From Paenibacillus sp. RUD330 (GTDB lineage: Bacteria; Bacillota; Bacilli; Paenibacillales; Paenibacillaceae): DNA of 64,000 nt. The stretch is taken from NCBI RefSeq assembly GCF_002243345.2, contig NZ_CP022655.2, positions 5,140,001 to 5,204,000 on the forward strand, in the 5' to 3' direction. Shown one piece after another: positions 29,574-38,113 of the stretch (within the stretch, counting starts at the first letter, position 1; each line of letters opens with the position of its first letter). Made by a program: the position numbers and the translations under genes. The notes beneath the pieces are model-generated. The model was not told the DNA's origin. It did no database searches and was given only the letters and a program-made list of their open reading frames with translations.

Positions 29574-31019
29574 CTACAAAATGGGAGAGAGCAGCCGGCT
29601 GACCGACTCCTTGAATTTGTGCCAGGCGGAGCGGGAATCGTAGTCTTCAAGGGAGAGCTCCTTGCAGTGCAGCAGATCGTCCTGGAAAATGCGCTGAAGC
29701 CGCTGCGCCGTCGCGGAATCATAGATGAAGGCGTTGACCTCGAAGTTCAGCTTGAAGCTGCGGATATCGATGTTGGCCGTGCCGACAGAGGCGATATTGC
29801 CGTCTACGACAAGGGTTTTGGCATGCAGGAAGCCGTTGCCGTACTGATAGCATTTCACTCCGGCGGACAGCAGCTCCCCGAAGTAGGAATGCGACGCCCA
29901 GTAGACGAAGAAGTGGTCCGGCTTGTTCGGCAGCATGACCTTGACGTCCACGCCGGAGATCGCGGCCATCTTGAGGGCGTTGAGCAGGCTGTCGTCCGGA
30001 ACGAAATACGGAGTCTGAAGCATGACCGATATCTTCGCCGCGTTGATCATCTTGATGTAGCCGTTCTTGATATGCTGCCACTCCGAATCCGGTCCGCTGG
30101 AGACGATCTGCATCCCCACGGAGCCGCCCGATGCCGGGGCCGGATAATAGCGGGCATCCGTCATGAAGGGCTTGGAGGAAGCGAGGCTCCAGTCCAGCAG
30201 GAACCGGCCTTGCAGCTGGGCGACGACGCTGCCTTCCAGGCGCAGATGGGTATCCCGCCAGAAGCCGAATTTCTTCACCTTGCCGACATACTCGTCGCCG
30301 ATGTTGAAGCCGCCGATGTAGCCGATCTTGCCGTCGATGACGACAATCTTCCGGTGGTTGCGGTAGTTCAGCCTCGGATTGATGAAGAAGATGCGGGACG
30401 GGAAAAACGCTCCGACCTGCCCTCCGGCCTTCACAAGCATGCGGAGGTATTTCTTGTTGAGGCGGATGCTCCCGATATCGTCGTAGATCAGCCTTACCTC
30501 CACCCCCTGCTCGGCCTTGCGGATGAGCGTGTGGAGGATGCGCTTGCCGAGCTTGTCGGCCCGGATGATGTAATACATCAGATGGATATGCTCCTGCGCC
30601 GCTTCCAAGTCCCGCAGCAGGGCATCGAATTTGGTCTCGCCGTCCGTGAACACCTCGACCTCGTTGTCCTGCGTGTACAGCGAATCGCTCGACACCAGGT
30701 TCATGTAGATCATGTCCTGGTAATACGTCATGAGCGGGTCATTGAACGAATAAAGCCCGTTCTCGACGATCCGCTGCTGCGTCTTGAGCCTCTGGCGGGC
30801 CGCTTTCAGCTGGCTCAGCTTGAACTTGTAGATTTTGCGGCGGCTGAGGTTCTGTCCGAGGAGCAGGTACAGGACGAATCCGACACCCGGCAGGAAATAG
30901 AGAATCATCAGCCAAGCCCATGTGGCCGCGATATTGCGCCGCTCCAGGAAGATGACGGTGACGGCCAGAATCAGGTTGAGAATATAAAATACGGAGTAGG
31001 CTTGCTGAAAATAATGCAA
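29574..31019 (-). CDS. cls: Cardiolipin synthase
   Basis: 481 aa membrane-bound phospholipase-D-family enzyme that condenses two phosphatidylglycerols. Two N-terminal hydrophobic segments (YILNLILAVTVIFLE and TWAWLMILYFLPGVGFVLYLLLG) precede two PLD active sites: HRKIVVIDGKIGYIGGFN and HAKTLVVDGNIASVGTANID, both with intact H-x-K-x4-D. Length and layout match ClsA of Bacilli. The start is TTG at 31019, with AGGTG upstream. It diverges from rpiA. Confidence 0.95.
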   Translation of the reverse strand: MHYFQQAYSVFYILNLILAVTVIFLERRNIAATWAWLMILYFLPGVGFVLYLLLGQNLSRRKIYKFKLSQLKAARQRLKTQQRIVENGLYSFNDPLMTYYQDMIYMNLVSSDSLYTQDNEVEVFTDGETKFDALLRDLEAAQEHIHLMYYIIRADKLGKRILHTLIRKAEQGVEVRLIYDDIGSIRLNKKYLRMLVKAGGQVGAFFPSRIFFINPRLNYRNHRKIVVIDGKIGYIGGFNIGDEYVGKVKKFGFWRDTHLRLEGSVVAQLQGRFLLDWSLASSKPFMTDARYYPAPASGGSVGMQIVSSGPDSEWQHIKNGYIKMINAAKISVMLQTPYFVPDDSLLNALKMAAISGVDVKVMLPNKPDHFFVYWASHSYFGELLSAGVKCYQYGNGFLHAKTLVVDGNIASVGTANIDIRSFKLNFEVNAFIYDSATAQRLQRIFQDDLLHCKELSLEDYDSRSAWHKFKESVSRLLSPIL

Positions 31020-31323
31020 CTCGGCACCTGCCCATCTATGAAATCGCTTTGCTTGTCAGCTTCAGTATACCAGACTTTCCGCATCCTTTTTCCATTGATT
31101 AGGGCGATCTCCATGCAAGGTCCGCCTTTCATTGACAACGCGGGGCATACGGTCTATTGTGCGGAGAAGAGCACAAGCGTCTCCCCCGCCGCCCTTGCCG
31201 GGGCGGCGGATGTCGGCGCCGGACAGGCTGGAGCCGTATCCGGGAGCGCGGGGGATGGCGATTTTAAGCCAGCGAATATGAAAACGATGCCGCAGGCGGC
31301 ATCCAGCCATGGGAGGCAGGATC
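31020..31323. other. Divergent intergenic region between cls and rpiA
   Basis: About 300 nt without a gene. It contains a good plus-strand promoter (31132-31160) and presumably the cls promoter on the other strand, which I could not define. Confidence 0.5.
31132..31160 (+). promoter_or_regulatory. Sigma-A promoter for rpiA-murG
   Basis: Perfect TTGACA (31132-31137), 17-bp spacer, TATTGT (31155-31160). The rpiA start lies about 160 nt downstream. Confidence 0.55.
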
Positions 31324-32004
31324 ATGAACCACAAGCAGGCGGCCGGGGAAAAAGCGGCCGGGGAAGTAAACAGCGGGATGAAGGTCGGGCTCGGCACGGG
31401 CTCGACCGTCTATTACACGATCATGGAGCTCGGACGACGCGTCAAGGACGAGGGCCTGGAGATCGTCGGCGTGCCGACCTCCGAGGCGACGGACAAGCTC
31501 GCCCGCGAGCTCGGCATTCCGCTCGGCGAGCTGTCCGAGCTTGAGCCGCTCGACCTGACGATCGACGGCGCCGATGAGGTGAACGGAGCGCTAGATCTCA
31601 TCAAGGGCGGGGGCGGAGCCCATTTCCGCGAGAAGATGGTGGCGGCCGCCTCCAAGAGGCTCGTCATCGTCGCCGACGAGTCCAAGATCGTACCGGAGCT
31701 CGGACCTTTCCGGCTGCCCGTGGAGGTCGTGCCCTACGGCTGGAAGTCCACCTGGAAGCGCGTCGAGGATGCCGGCTGCTCGGCCGTGCGCCGGGAACGA
31801 GATGGCGAGCCCGTCCTGACGGACAACGGCAACTACATTCTGGACTGCGACTTCGGCGACATCACGGATCCCGGCGCCCTGGACGGCAAGCTGAAAAGCC
31901 TGCTCGGCGTCGTCGAGACCGGCCTTTTCGTCGGCATGGCGGATTCGGTCTATGCAGCCGGTCCGGACGGCGTCCGCGTTCTTCGTCGCGGAACGCCGGC
32001 ATAA
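31324..32004 (+). CDS. rpiA: Ribose-5-phosphate isomerase A
   Basis: 226 aa. It interconverts ribose-5-P and ribulose-5-P in the non-oxidative pentose phosphate pathway. GLGTGSTVYYTI is the phosphate-binding loop, TIDGADEVN carries the catalytic/ligand Asp residues, and LIKGGGGAHFREKM the Lys and Glu. ATG 31324 has GGAGG 7 nt upstream; the slightly longer frame from 31309 lacks one. It is followed 9 nt later by a murG homologue. Confidence 0.94.
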   Translation: MNHKQAAGEKAAGEVNSGMKVGLGTGSTVYYTIMELGRRVKDEGLEIVGVPTSEATDKLARELGIPLGELSELEPLDLTIDGADEVNGALDLIKGGGGAHFREKMVAAASKRLVIVADESKIVPELGPFRLPVEVVPYGWKSTWKRVEDAGCSAVRRERDGEPVLTDNGNYILDCDFGDITDPGALDGKLKSLLGVVETGLFVGMADSVYAAGPDGVRVLRRGTPA

Positions 32005-32013
32005 GGATTTCCT

Positions 32014-33189
32014 ATGAAGATCATTATTGACAACGATGCCCGCACCTCTGCGAAACCGGCGTCCGACACGGCGGAAAAGCGTTCGAAGCCGCTCCGGACA
32101 GCGCTCTCCGGCAAAAAGATCGTACTCACCGGCGGCGGCTCCACCGGCCATGTCAGCGTCAATCTCGCGCTCATTCCAGGCCTGCTCGCAGACGGCTGGA
32201 AGATCGATTATATCGGATCCGCATCCGGAATCGAGCGGGAGCTGATCGAGCCGCTGGACGGCGTCGCCTACCATGCCGTCTCCACCGGCAAGCTGCGCCG
32301 CTACATCGACATGAAGAACATGACGGATGCCTTCCGGGTCGTCAAAGGCCTCGCCCAGGCCGCCGCGCTGCTGCGCAGGCTGCGCCCGGACATCGTCTTC
32401 TCCAAGGGCGGGTTCGTCTCCGTCCCCGTCGTCATCGGCGCGAAGCTGAACCGGATTCCCGTCATCATCCACGAATCCGACGTCACTCCGGGGCTTGCGA
32501 ACCGGATCGCGATGCCGTTCGCCTCGGCGGTCTGCACGACCTTTCCGGAGACGGCGGCCTATATCCGCAAAGGCCCGGAAATCCTGCAGGCCGGAGCTCT
32601 CGTCCGTCCGGAGCTGCTCCAGGGCGACGCCGCCCGGGGCAGGCGGCTATGCGGCTTTTCCGCCGGCAAGCCGGTGCTGCTCATCATGGGCGGCAGCCTG
32701 GGCTCCAGACGCATCAACGAAGCCGTCCGGGAGGCATTGCCGCAACTGCTGAAGCCGTACCAGGTGGTGCATCTATGCGGCAAAGGACAGCTGCCTGAGG
32801 ACAGCCCTGTGAATGACGGAGCGGGCTACCGGGCATTCGAGTATTTGTCGGAGGAGCTTCCGGATGTGCTGGCGATGGCGGATCTCGTCCTCTCCCGCGC
32901 CGGCTCCAACGCGATCTTCGAGCTGCTGGCGCTGCGGAAGCCGATGCTTCTGGTTCCGCTGACGCTCGCCCAAAGCCGGGGCGACCAGCTGCGCAACGCC
33001 GCGTCCTTCGAGCAGGCGGGCCTGTGCCGGGTGCTGCAGGAGGAGAAGCTCAACAGGGCATCCCTGCTGGAGCATCTGTCCGTCCTGGAAGAGCAAAAGG
33101 CGGATTACCGCGGGCGGATGGCCGACGCCGCTCCGGCCGACCCTTTGCCGCTCCTTCGCCGCCTCATCGACCAAAAAGCGCGGAAATAG
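32014..33189 (+). CDS. murG: MurG-type UDP-GlcNAc:lipid I GlcNAc transferase (possibly second copy)
   Basis: 391 aa GT28-family enzyme. The donor/acceptor loops are recognisable: LTGGGSTGHVSVNLALIPGL, FSKGGFVSVPVVIGA, HESDVTPGLANRI, LIMGGSLGSRRIN and SRAGSNAIFELLALRKPMLLVP. The first loop reads GGGSTGH rather than the usual GGGTGGH, and there is a polar N-terminal extension of about 32 residues. Position next to rpiA instead of in the division/cell-wall cluster, plus these differences, suggest a paralogue of the MurG kind found in some Bacilli. It acts at the inner face of the membrane on lipid I. Confidence 0.88.
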   Translation: MKIIIDNDARTSAKPASDTAEKRSKPLRTALSGKKIVLTGGGSTGHVSVNLALIPGLLADGWKIDYIGSASGIERELIEPLDGVAYHAVSTGKLRRYIDMKNMTDAFRVVKGLAQAAALLRRLRPDIVFSKGGFVSVPVVIGAKLNRIPVIIHESDVTPGLANRIAMPFASAVCTTFPETAAYIRKGPEILQAGALVRPELLQGDAARGRRLCGFSAGKPVLLIMGGSLGSRRINEAVREALPQLLKPYQVVHLCGKGQLPEDSPVNDGAGYRAFEYLSEELPDVLAMADLVLSRAGSNAIFELLALRKPMLLVPLTLAQSRGDQLRNAASFEQAGLCRVLQEEKLNRASLLEHLSVLEEQKADYRGRMADAAPADPLPLLRRLIDQKARK

Positions 33190-33279
33190 GCCTCGTCCAG
33201 AGCGCGGCCGGCCATTCTTGCTGCCAGTCGGCTTAATGAGCCCGAATTCGGATGAACCAGCTCCTGATACTCAAATTTC

Positions 33280-33324
33280 AAAACCTCAAGCGCAGCCCTT
33301 GTACGGGCTGGCGCTTGAGGTTTT
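33280..33324. terminator. Strong bidirectional terminator after murG
   Basis: AAAACCTCAAGCGC near 33280-33293 pairs with GCGCTTGAGGTTTT near 33311-33324, with inner AGCCC/GGGCT pairs. It lies between convergent genes with T runs on both sides. Confidence 0.85.
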
Positions 33325-33820
33325 ATTCGTACATGCGGCCGACAAATGGAGTCAATTCAAGGAAAAGCTCCGTGACTTTCCCATTCACAAGGAATGAATT
33401 CGCAAAGTTGTCGTTTCCTTTTCTGACAGTCAATTGGCCAGTAGAAGTAAGATGATAGTCCAAAATCTTATCCTTATCGGAAACCAATAAGACTCTCATT
33501 TCAAGGCGATCCGTTGAGTTTGATCCGACGCCTCCCCAATGAGGAAACAGCCGCATTATTCTTTTATCCTCTAGTATATTCAAAAGATCATTCATTTTAT
33601 TTTTGTCTGTAATCAACACGGACTTGTCTTCGCTCCTTTCAAGCCCTGCCTTGATATCGCTCAAAACAATCGTCACGCTCTTTATTTTTTCTTTCTCATA
33701 ATAGGCATCGACATAATTGCAGCTTCTGAAAATAAGACCCAACAATAAAACAACGATCACGGACAGTGCAATCATTAAATTGTTCTGCTTGCGCGACCGA
33801 GGTGCATCAGCATCATCCAT
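33323..33820 (-). CDS. Hypothetical membrane-anchored protein
   Basis: 165 aa. A polar N terminus (DDADAPRSRKQNN) is followed by one transmembrane segment (LMIALSVIVVLLLGLIF) and a soluble domain of about 125 residues with a mixed alpha/beta look (SVTIVLSDIKAGL, MNDLLNILEDKRIMRLFPHWGG, RLEMRVLLVSDKDKILDYHLTSTGQLTV). Most of the protein would lie outside the cell. I do not recognise the family. ATG 33820 has GGAGG 8 nt upstream; an in-frame ATG five codons earlier is weaker. The gene is less GC-rich than its neighbours. Confidence 0.7.
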   Translation of the reverse strand: MDDADAPRSRKQNNLMIALSVIVVLLLGLIFRSCNYVDAYYEKEKIKSVTIVLSDIKAGLERSEDKSVLITDKNKMNDLLNILEDKRIMRLFPHWGGVGSNSTDRLEMRVLLVSDKDKILDYHLTSTGQLTVRKGNDNFANSFLVNGKVTELFLELTPFVGRMYE

Positions 33821-33975
33821 AGCAATATCCTCCACTATCCTGCGCGTATCCTCCGTTTATCCGTATTCGGTGAACATGCGTCTCGCCTGGCACCGTTACG
33901 ATTCCGTACGAGTGGCCGCCGGCTCGAACGCTCCCATGCTGCCGGTTCCGATCAACTGGCGGCGGCAGGCTTTCT

Positions 33976-34124
33976 TCAGCTCTCTTCGAGACTTTTGCAT
34001 ACGCTATGAATGGCGAATAAGAGCAGCCCGGCGCCAAGCGAGAACTGGAAGATGCCGTCACGCTGCTGCTCGCTCGAAAGCCGGAATAGGCCACCACCAT
34101 CAGCCCGTATAGAAACCCCACCAT
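33976..34124 (-). pseudogene. Possible small membrane protein broken by a frameshift
   Basis: The minus strand from ATG 34124 encodes MVGFLYGLMVVAYSGF, then becomes unlike protein. A second frame picks up near 34085 with LFRLSSEQQRDGIFQF and SLGAGLLLFAIHSVCKSL before a stop at 33976. Together they make a plausible protein of about 48 residues with two hydrophobic ends, needing one single-base indel around 34085-34100. Weak evidence; either chance or a decayed small gene. Confidence 0.3.
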
Positions 34125-34145
34125 GCATCTCTCCCCCTTCGGCAT

Positions 34146-34560
34146 CCTGCTGTAACGATCTGTCGGGCTTTTTGCCCGTCAGCAAGGTTCGACAAAGCCC
34201 TCTCCTTTCTAAGTAAACGTCCTTAAAACCGTTTGGTTGTTTTTCTGCGCCAGATTTTTTCCTTTTAAGGAAATCCGGACGATTTCAATCGCAGGCAGGC
34301 ATGTTGATCCGCCTTTTGCCGGCGGGCCAGCCGATCGGATTCGGGACTTCCGTCAAAATGGAATCGTTGCGGGAAGGGCAAAATATACGTTGAAAGGAAG
34401 GCGCTGGAGCTCCCGAAGCAAAAGCTCATTCCCGGAAAAGAATATCGGCCGCTTTAACGTGTTAATTTTTCTGACATATCATTGACACGACAACCGGGTA
34501 TCCATCATATTGTGATTCATAGCGGTTATCGTTCTGAGGCAAGCGGGAGGAGCGGCGGGT
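34146..34560. other. Intergenic region upstream of the ldh-like gene
   Basis: About 415 nt, AT-richer than the flanks. Nothing gene-like was seen. TTGACA at 34482-34487 followed 18 bp later by CATATT (34506-34511) could be a promoter for the gene at 34561. Confidence 0.4.
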
Positions 34561-35514
34561 ATGGTCAACAAGCTCAGGAAAGCAGCCATCGTCGGAGTGG
34601 GCCATGTAGGGGCGAGCTGCGCGTATGCGATGGTGAATCAGGCGGTATGCGACGAAATCATGCTGATCGGCCGAAACCCGAAGCGGACGCGGGCCCAGGC
34701 GCTCGACCTGTCCCACTGCGTGGACTTCAGCCATTCGCGGACCAAGGTGTATGACGGCGCCTACGAGCAATGCGGCGATATGGATATCGTCCTCCTGTGC
34801 GCAGGGGGCAATCCGATCCCGGGCGGAACCCGTCTCGACCTGCTCGAATCCGCCTATGAGCTGCATGCGGACATCATCGGCAAAATCATGCGGAGCGGCT
34901 TCGACGGCATCTTTATCGCCGCCACCAATCCGGTCGACATCGTCACCTATATCGTCTGGAAGCTGTCCGGCCTGCCGCGGGAGCGGATCATCGGCAGCGG
35001 CACGTCCATCGACACGGCCAGGTTCAAGACGCTGCTCTCCGAGGACCTGCCGGTCGATCCTCGAAGCGTGCAGGGGTACATCATGGGGGAGCACGGCGAA
35101 TCGCAGTTCCCGGTATGGTCGCATGTCACGGTCGGCGGCAAGCCGCTGGCCGATATCATCGGCCAGCACCCCGGCCGCTTCGGCCATATGGACATGGAGG
35201 AAATCGCCCTGCGCACGCGCAATGCGGGATGGGAAATCCTGCACGGCAAGGGCTCCACGCATTACGGCATCGCGGCGGCCCTCACCTCGATCGCCCGTTC
35301 CGTGCTCAACAACGACCACCGCATCATGGCGGTATCGGCCGTGCTGGACGGCGAATACGGGCAGCGGGATATCGGCATCGGCGTACCGGCCATACTGAAC
35401 CGGAGCGGCATCCAGGAAGTGCTGGAGCTTCGGCTCAGCGCCCAGGAGCAGGAACGCTTCGAGCGCTCCTGCGCCATCATCCGGGCCGCCATGGAAACAC
35501 TGCCTCCCTGGTAG
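34561..35514 (+). CDS. L-lactate/malate dehydrogenase-family 2-hydroxyacid dehydrogenase with atypical specificity residues
   Basis: 317 aa. VGVGHVGASCAYAM is the Rossmann glycine loop. TNPVDIVTY, GSGTSIDTARF (Arg/Asp pair) and the catalytic-His segment MGEHGESQFPVWS are as in L-LDH. Two determinants differ. The coenzyme strand ends LIGRNPKR (residues 36-42), where NAD-dependent LDH has Asp, so Gly37-Arg38 may favour NADP. The substrate loop reads GGNPIPGGTR, with Pro85 where LDH has Gln (ANQKPGETR). It is therefore probably not a standard lactate dehydrogenase; an L-2-hydroxycarboxylate dehydrogenase of other specificity is possible. The start codon is ATG with GGAGGAGCGG upstream. Confidence 0.85.
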   Translation: MVNKLRKAAIVGVGHVGASCAYAMVNQAVCDEIMLIGRNPKRTRAQALDLSHCVDFSHSRTKVYDGAYEQCGDMDIVLLCAGGNPIPGGTRLDLLESAYELHADIIGKIMRSGFDGIFIAATNPVDIVTYIVWKLSGLPRERIIGSGTSIDTARFKTLLSEDLPVDPRSVQGYIMGEHGESQFPVWSHVTVGGKPLADIIGQHPGRFGHMDMEEIALRTRNAGWEILHGKGSTHYGIAAALTSIARSVLNNDHRIMAVSAVLDGEYGQRDIGIGVPAILNRSGIQEVLELRLSAQEQERFERSCAIIRAAMETLPPW

Positions 35515-35647
35515 GAACAAGTTGCCGGGATGCCCCTACCTTCCTCCGCTTCCGCTATGCTACAATTTTCGAAATACCGCATTCAGCACGCGGGATTCGG
35601 CCAGCGCCGAATCCCGCTGGACATGGCAGCCAAGGGGGAGCATGAGC

Positions 35648-36958
35648 ATGGATATCAGGCATATGAGGCTGGACGAACCGGCCCCGGCCACCTTCAGCGA
35701 AGAAAGGGAAGAATACGAGCGCGACTACGCCCGCCTCATCCAATCCCCGGCGTTTCGCCGTCTGCAAGGGAAATCGCAGGTATTCGGCGCCGGCTCCGGG
35801 GACTACTACCGGACACGCCTGACCCATTCCCTGGAGGTGTCCCAGATTGCCCGCGAAGCCGCGCGCCGGCTGGCCAAGCACTACCCCTTCGTCGAACGGG
35901 GAGAGCATCCCGGACTCGTCGTCAGTCCCGCCGTCGTGGAATGCGCGGCATTGGCCCACGATCTGGGGCACCCGCCTTTCGGCCATCGGGGAGAAGAAGT
36001 GCTCAATCGCCTGCTGCAGGAGCAGTACGGAATGAACTATGAAGGCAATGCCCAGAACTTCCGCATTCTCATGTTCCTGGAGAAGCGCGCCGGCAGCGGC
36101 AGCGGGCTCGACCTGACCGCTGCGGTGCTGCTTGCCGTCAACAAATATCCGTTCTGCCTCGACGAGCCCGGCCGGCTCAAGGGAGTGTACGCTCCGGAAT
36201 GGGAAATCATTTCCGAGCTGCGCCGCAAGTGGGACATGCCGACAGGCGAGACGACGCTTGAGACGCAGCTGATGGATCTGTGCGACGATATCGCCTACTC
36301 CACCCATGATATCGAGGACGGCATCCGCGCAGGCAAAATCGGCATGAACCGGACCTTCTTCGAAAACGAACGGCTCCACGAGCATCTCGTCCAGGAGATC
36401 GCCCATGACGAAGGGAATCGGGGCTTTCGCTGGGATGAAGTGGACATCCCCGGCATGGTTCGCCGGGTGCTGGACGATTTCCTGGCCCAATGGGAGGAAA
36501 TCTACCGATCCACCGGCCGCGAGTCCTCGCGCACGCGCAGGGAGATCAAGGCCAGATGGGTCAGCACCTTTGCCGGCCGCATCGGCATCATCGACGACGG
36601 AGGCTGGAAGCGCGTCACCTTCGTCCGCGACGGCGGGCAGGATCTTGACCTGCTCCGCACAATGGAGATCCTGAAGAAGCTGGCCTGGGTAACGCTCGTC
36701 AAGGACTTCCGCGTCCAGCGGCTGCAGCTGCGCAGCGAAATCATGGTCCAGCGGTTATGGGAAAGCTTTGTCCACCCTGACATGGGCCGCTTGATCATCC
36801 CTCCCGACTGGCTTGAGAACTATGAGCGCCACTCGGGCAAATGGAGCTGGCCTCGCTTCATAGCCGATTATATATCGGGCATGACGGACGCTTATGCCGA
36901 AAAGGTGTACGCCGAGCTGTTCGCCAGCAAGTCCGGCTCCATCTATGAGATGGATTGA
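35648..36958 (+). CDS. dgt: Deoxyguanosinetriphosphate triphosphohydrolase-like protein
   Basis: About 436 aa HD-superfamily enzyme that hydrolyses dNTPs to nucleoside and tripolyphosphate. FRRLQGKSQVFGAGSGDYYRTRLTHSLEVSQIAR gives the first His, AALAHDLGHPPFGHRGEEVL the HD pair, and LCDDIAYSTHDIEDGIRAG the last Asp. The frame is open further upstream to 35522, but those residues are unlike the family. The ATG at 35648 has GGGGGAG 7 nt upstream (ATG 35642 is too close to it). Confidence 0.92.
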   Translation: MDIRHMRLDEPAPATFSEEREEYERDYARLIQSPAFRRLQGKSQVFGAGSGDYYRTRLTHSLEVSQIAREAARRLAKHYPFVERGEHPGLVVSPAVVECAALAHDLGHPPFGHRGEEVLNRLLQEQYGMNYEGNAQNFRILMFLEKRAGSGSGLDLTAAVLLAVNKYPFCLDEPGRLKGVYAPEWEIISELRRKWDMPTGETTLETQLMDLCDDIAYSTHDIEDGIRAGKIGMNRTFFENERLHEHLVQEIAHDEGNRGFRWDEVDIPGMVRRVLDDFLAQWEEIYRSTGRESSRTRREIKARWVSTFAGRIGIIDDGGWKRVTFVRDGGQDLDLLRTMEILKKLAWVTLVKDFRVQRLQLRSEIMVQRLWESFVHPDMGRLIIPPDWLENYERHSGKWSWPRFIADYISGMTDAYAEKVYAELFASKSGSIYEMD

Positions 36959-37114
36959 CCGGCACAGCTGGCCGCGAGTTCGACATGGTCGGTCGTGAGC
37001 GCGGGCGTGGCGGGTTTCTCTGCCTCGCTTTCTGAGCGCGGGTCCGATTTTCAAAACCAAACTCCTAGCTGGGACGCAGGTGGCATACGACTCCCGGCTC
37101 CCGCTCGACCAGCT

Positions 37115-37272
37115 GGGTGAACATAGAACTCCAACTACCTGCGTGAACATAGTACATCCAACTACCTGCGTGAACATAGAACTCCAGCTACCTGCGTGAA
37201 CATAGAACTCCAGCTACCTGCGTGAACATAGAACATCCAACTACCTGCGTGAACATAGAACTCCAACAAACT
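37115..37272. repeat. Tandem array of six 26/27-bp units
   Basis: Six head-to-tail copies of GCGTGAACATAGAACTCC plus CAGCTACCT or CAACTACCT. Unit lengths run 26, 27, 26, 26, 27, 26; the 27-bp copies (37141-37167 and 37220-37246) share an extra base (ACATCC for ACTCC). Copies differ by only a few bases. There are no unique spacers, so it is not a CRISPR array. Confidence 0.9.
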
Positions 37273-37435
37273 AGTTGCTCGTAGAATGTCCAGGTATCTT
37301 GCTGGCGACCACCTGGCTTTCAACCAATCCAATTCGGCTTTCGCTCCTGCTCGCAAGTCGATCTTCAATGCCGATCCTGGCCGCGCCGAGCTCTGGCTGC
37401 GCGTAAGCCCCGACTATACAAAGGCCGGGCATGGC

Positions 37436-37639
37436 TATCGGACATCAGATCCGTTATTTGCTCGAATTTAGCCGATTCTCGGATTTATCGGACATCAGAT
37501 CCGTTATTTGCTCGAAATTCGCTCCATAAAGCGATAAATGGCCGAAATAGCGGATCCTATGTCCGATAAAAAAGCAAAAGACCTCTTTGCAGGCAAATAA
37601 CGGATCCTATGTCCGATACTTGCAGGCAAGAGGTCTTTT
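37436..37639. repeat. Four-copy forward-forward-reverse-reverse element (locus A)
   Basis: The core TATCGGACATCAGATCCG followed by TTATTTGC occurs forward at 37436 and 37486 (50 bp apart). Its reverse complement (AATAACGGATCCTATGTCCGATA type) lies at 37545-37568 and 37593-37618. AAAAGACCTCTT (about 37577) pairs with AAGAGGTCTTTT (37628-37639) around the last copy, giving a terminator-like hairpin. The same architecture occurs at 49318-49501. Confidence 0.85.
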
Positions 37640-37699
37640 GTCTTGTCGGCGGCATGCATCTGCGGGTCTACCTCAACAAAACCGGTAAAATAAGCGACG

Positions 37700-38113
37700 C
37701 CATAGTACATGGGTGGCCCTCGGCGGCATTCCCTCGCCTAAGGCGATGTCCGCCATGGCCGGTCTCGGCGGTTCGGAGAGCGGACAAATCGCTTCCGGTC
37801 TCTCCCCTGCCAGCTTCGGCTGCCATTCCTTCACCTTCGCTCCGCTGCTCCGGCTGCCTGGCTCCCACCGCTGTTCAGTCTGCCCTCCGGCTAACCCTGC
37901 CGCTTCGCTTCAGCTTCGCTCCACCGCTCCAACTGCCGGCTCCCACCGCTTTCAGCCCGGCCTCTGGCTAACCTTGCCGCTTCGCTTCAGCTTCGGCTCT
38001 CCTGCCTTCAGCTCCGGCAGCCTGGCTCCCACCGCCATAGCCTCGCTTCGGCTCCCCTGCCTTCAGCCTCGCCTTCAGACTGCCCTCCGGCTGCTCCGGC
38101 ACTTTTGCTTCGG
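37700..38113. repeat. C-rich degenerate repeat tract
   Basis: Repeated short words (GGCTCCCACCGC, CTTCGCTTCAGCTTCG, TGCCCTCCGGCT, CTCCTGCCTTCAGC) recur irregularly over about 400 bp up to the stop codon of the MMPL gene. All frames are low complexity; I see no gene. Confidence 0.6.

Larger units (their letters stand above)
36959..38113. other. Gene-free region with several repeat classes
   Basis: 1.15 kb between dgt and the MMPL gene with no convincing coding sequence. It holds a six-copy 26/27-bp tandem array, a four-copy palindromic-orientation element closed by a hairpin, and a C-rich degenerate repeat tract that runs into the 3' end of the MMPL gene; these are listed separately. Confidence 0.6.

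Noticed and set aside
29619-31544. 641-codon open frame opposite cardiolipin synthase
   Set aside because: It is the shadow of cls in GC-rich DNA and runs into rpiA without any protein-like motif.
37115-37272. CRISPR-like look of the 26/27-bp array
   Set aside because: The units are directly adjacent with no unique spacers, and there are no cas genes in the window.
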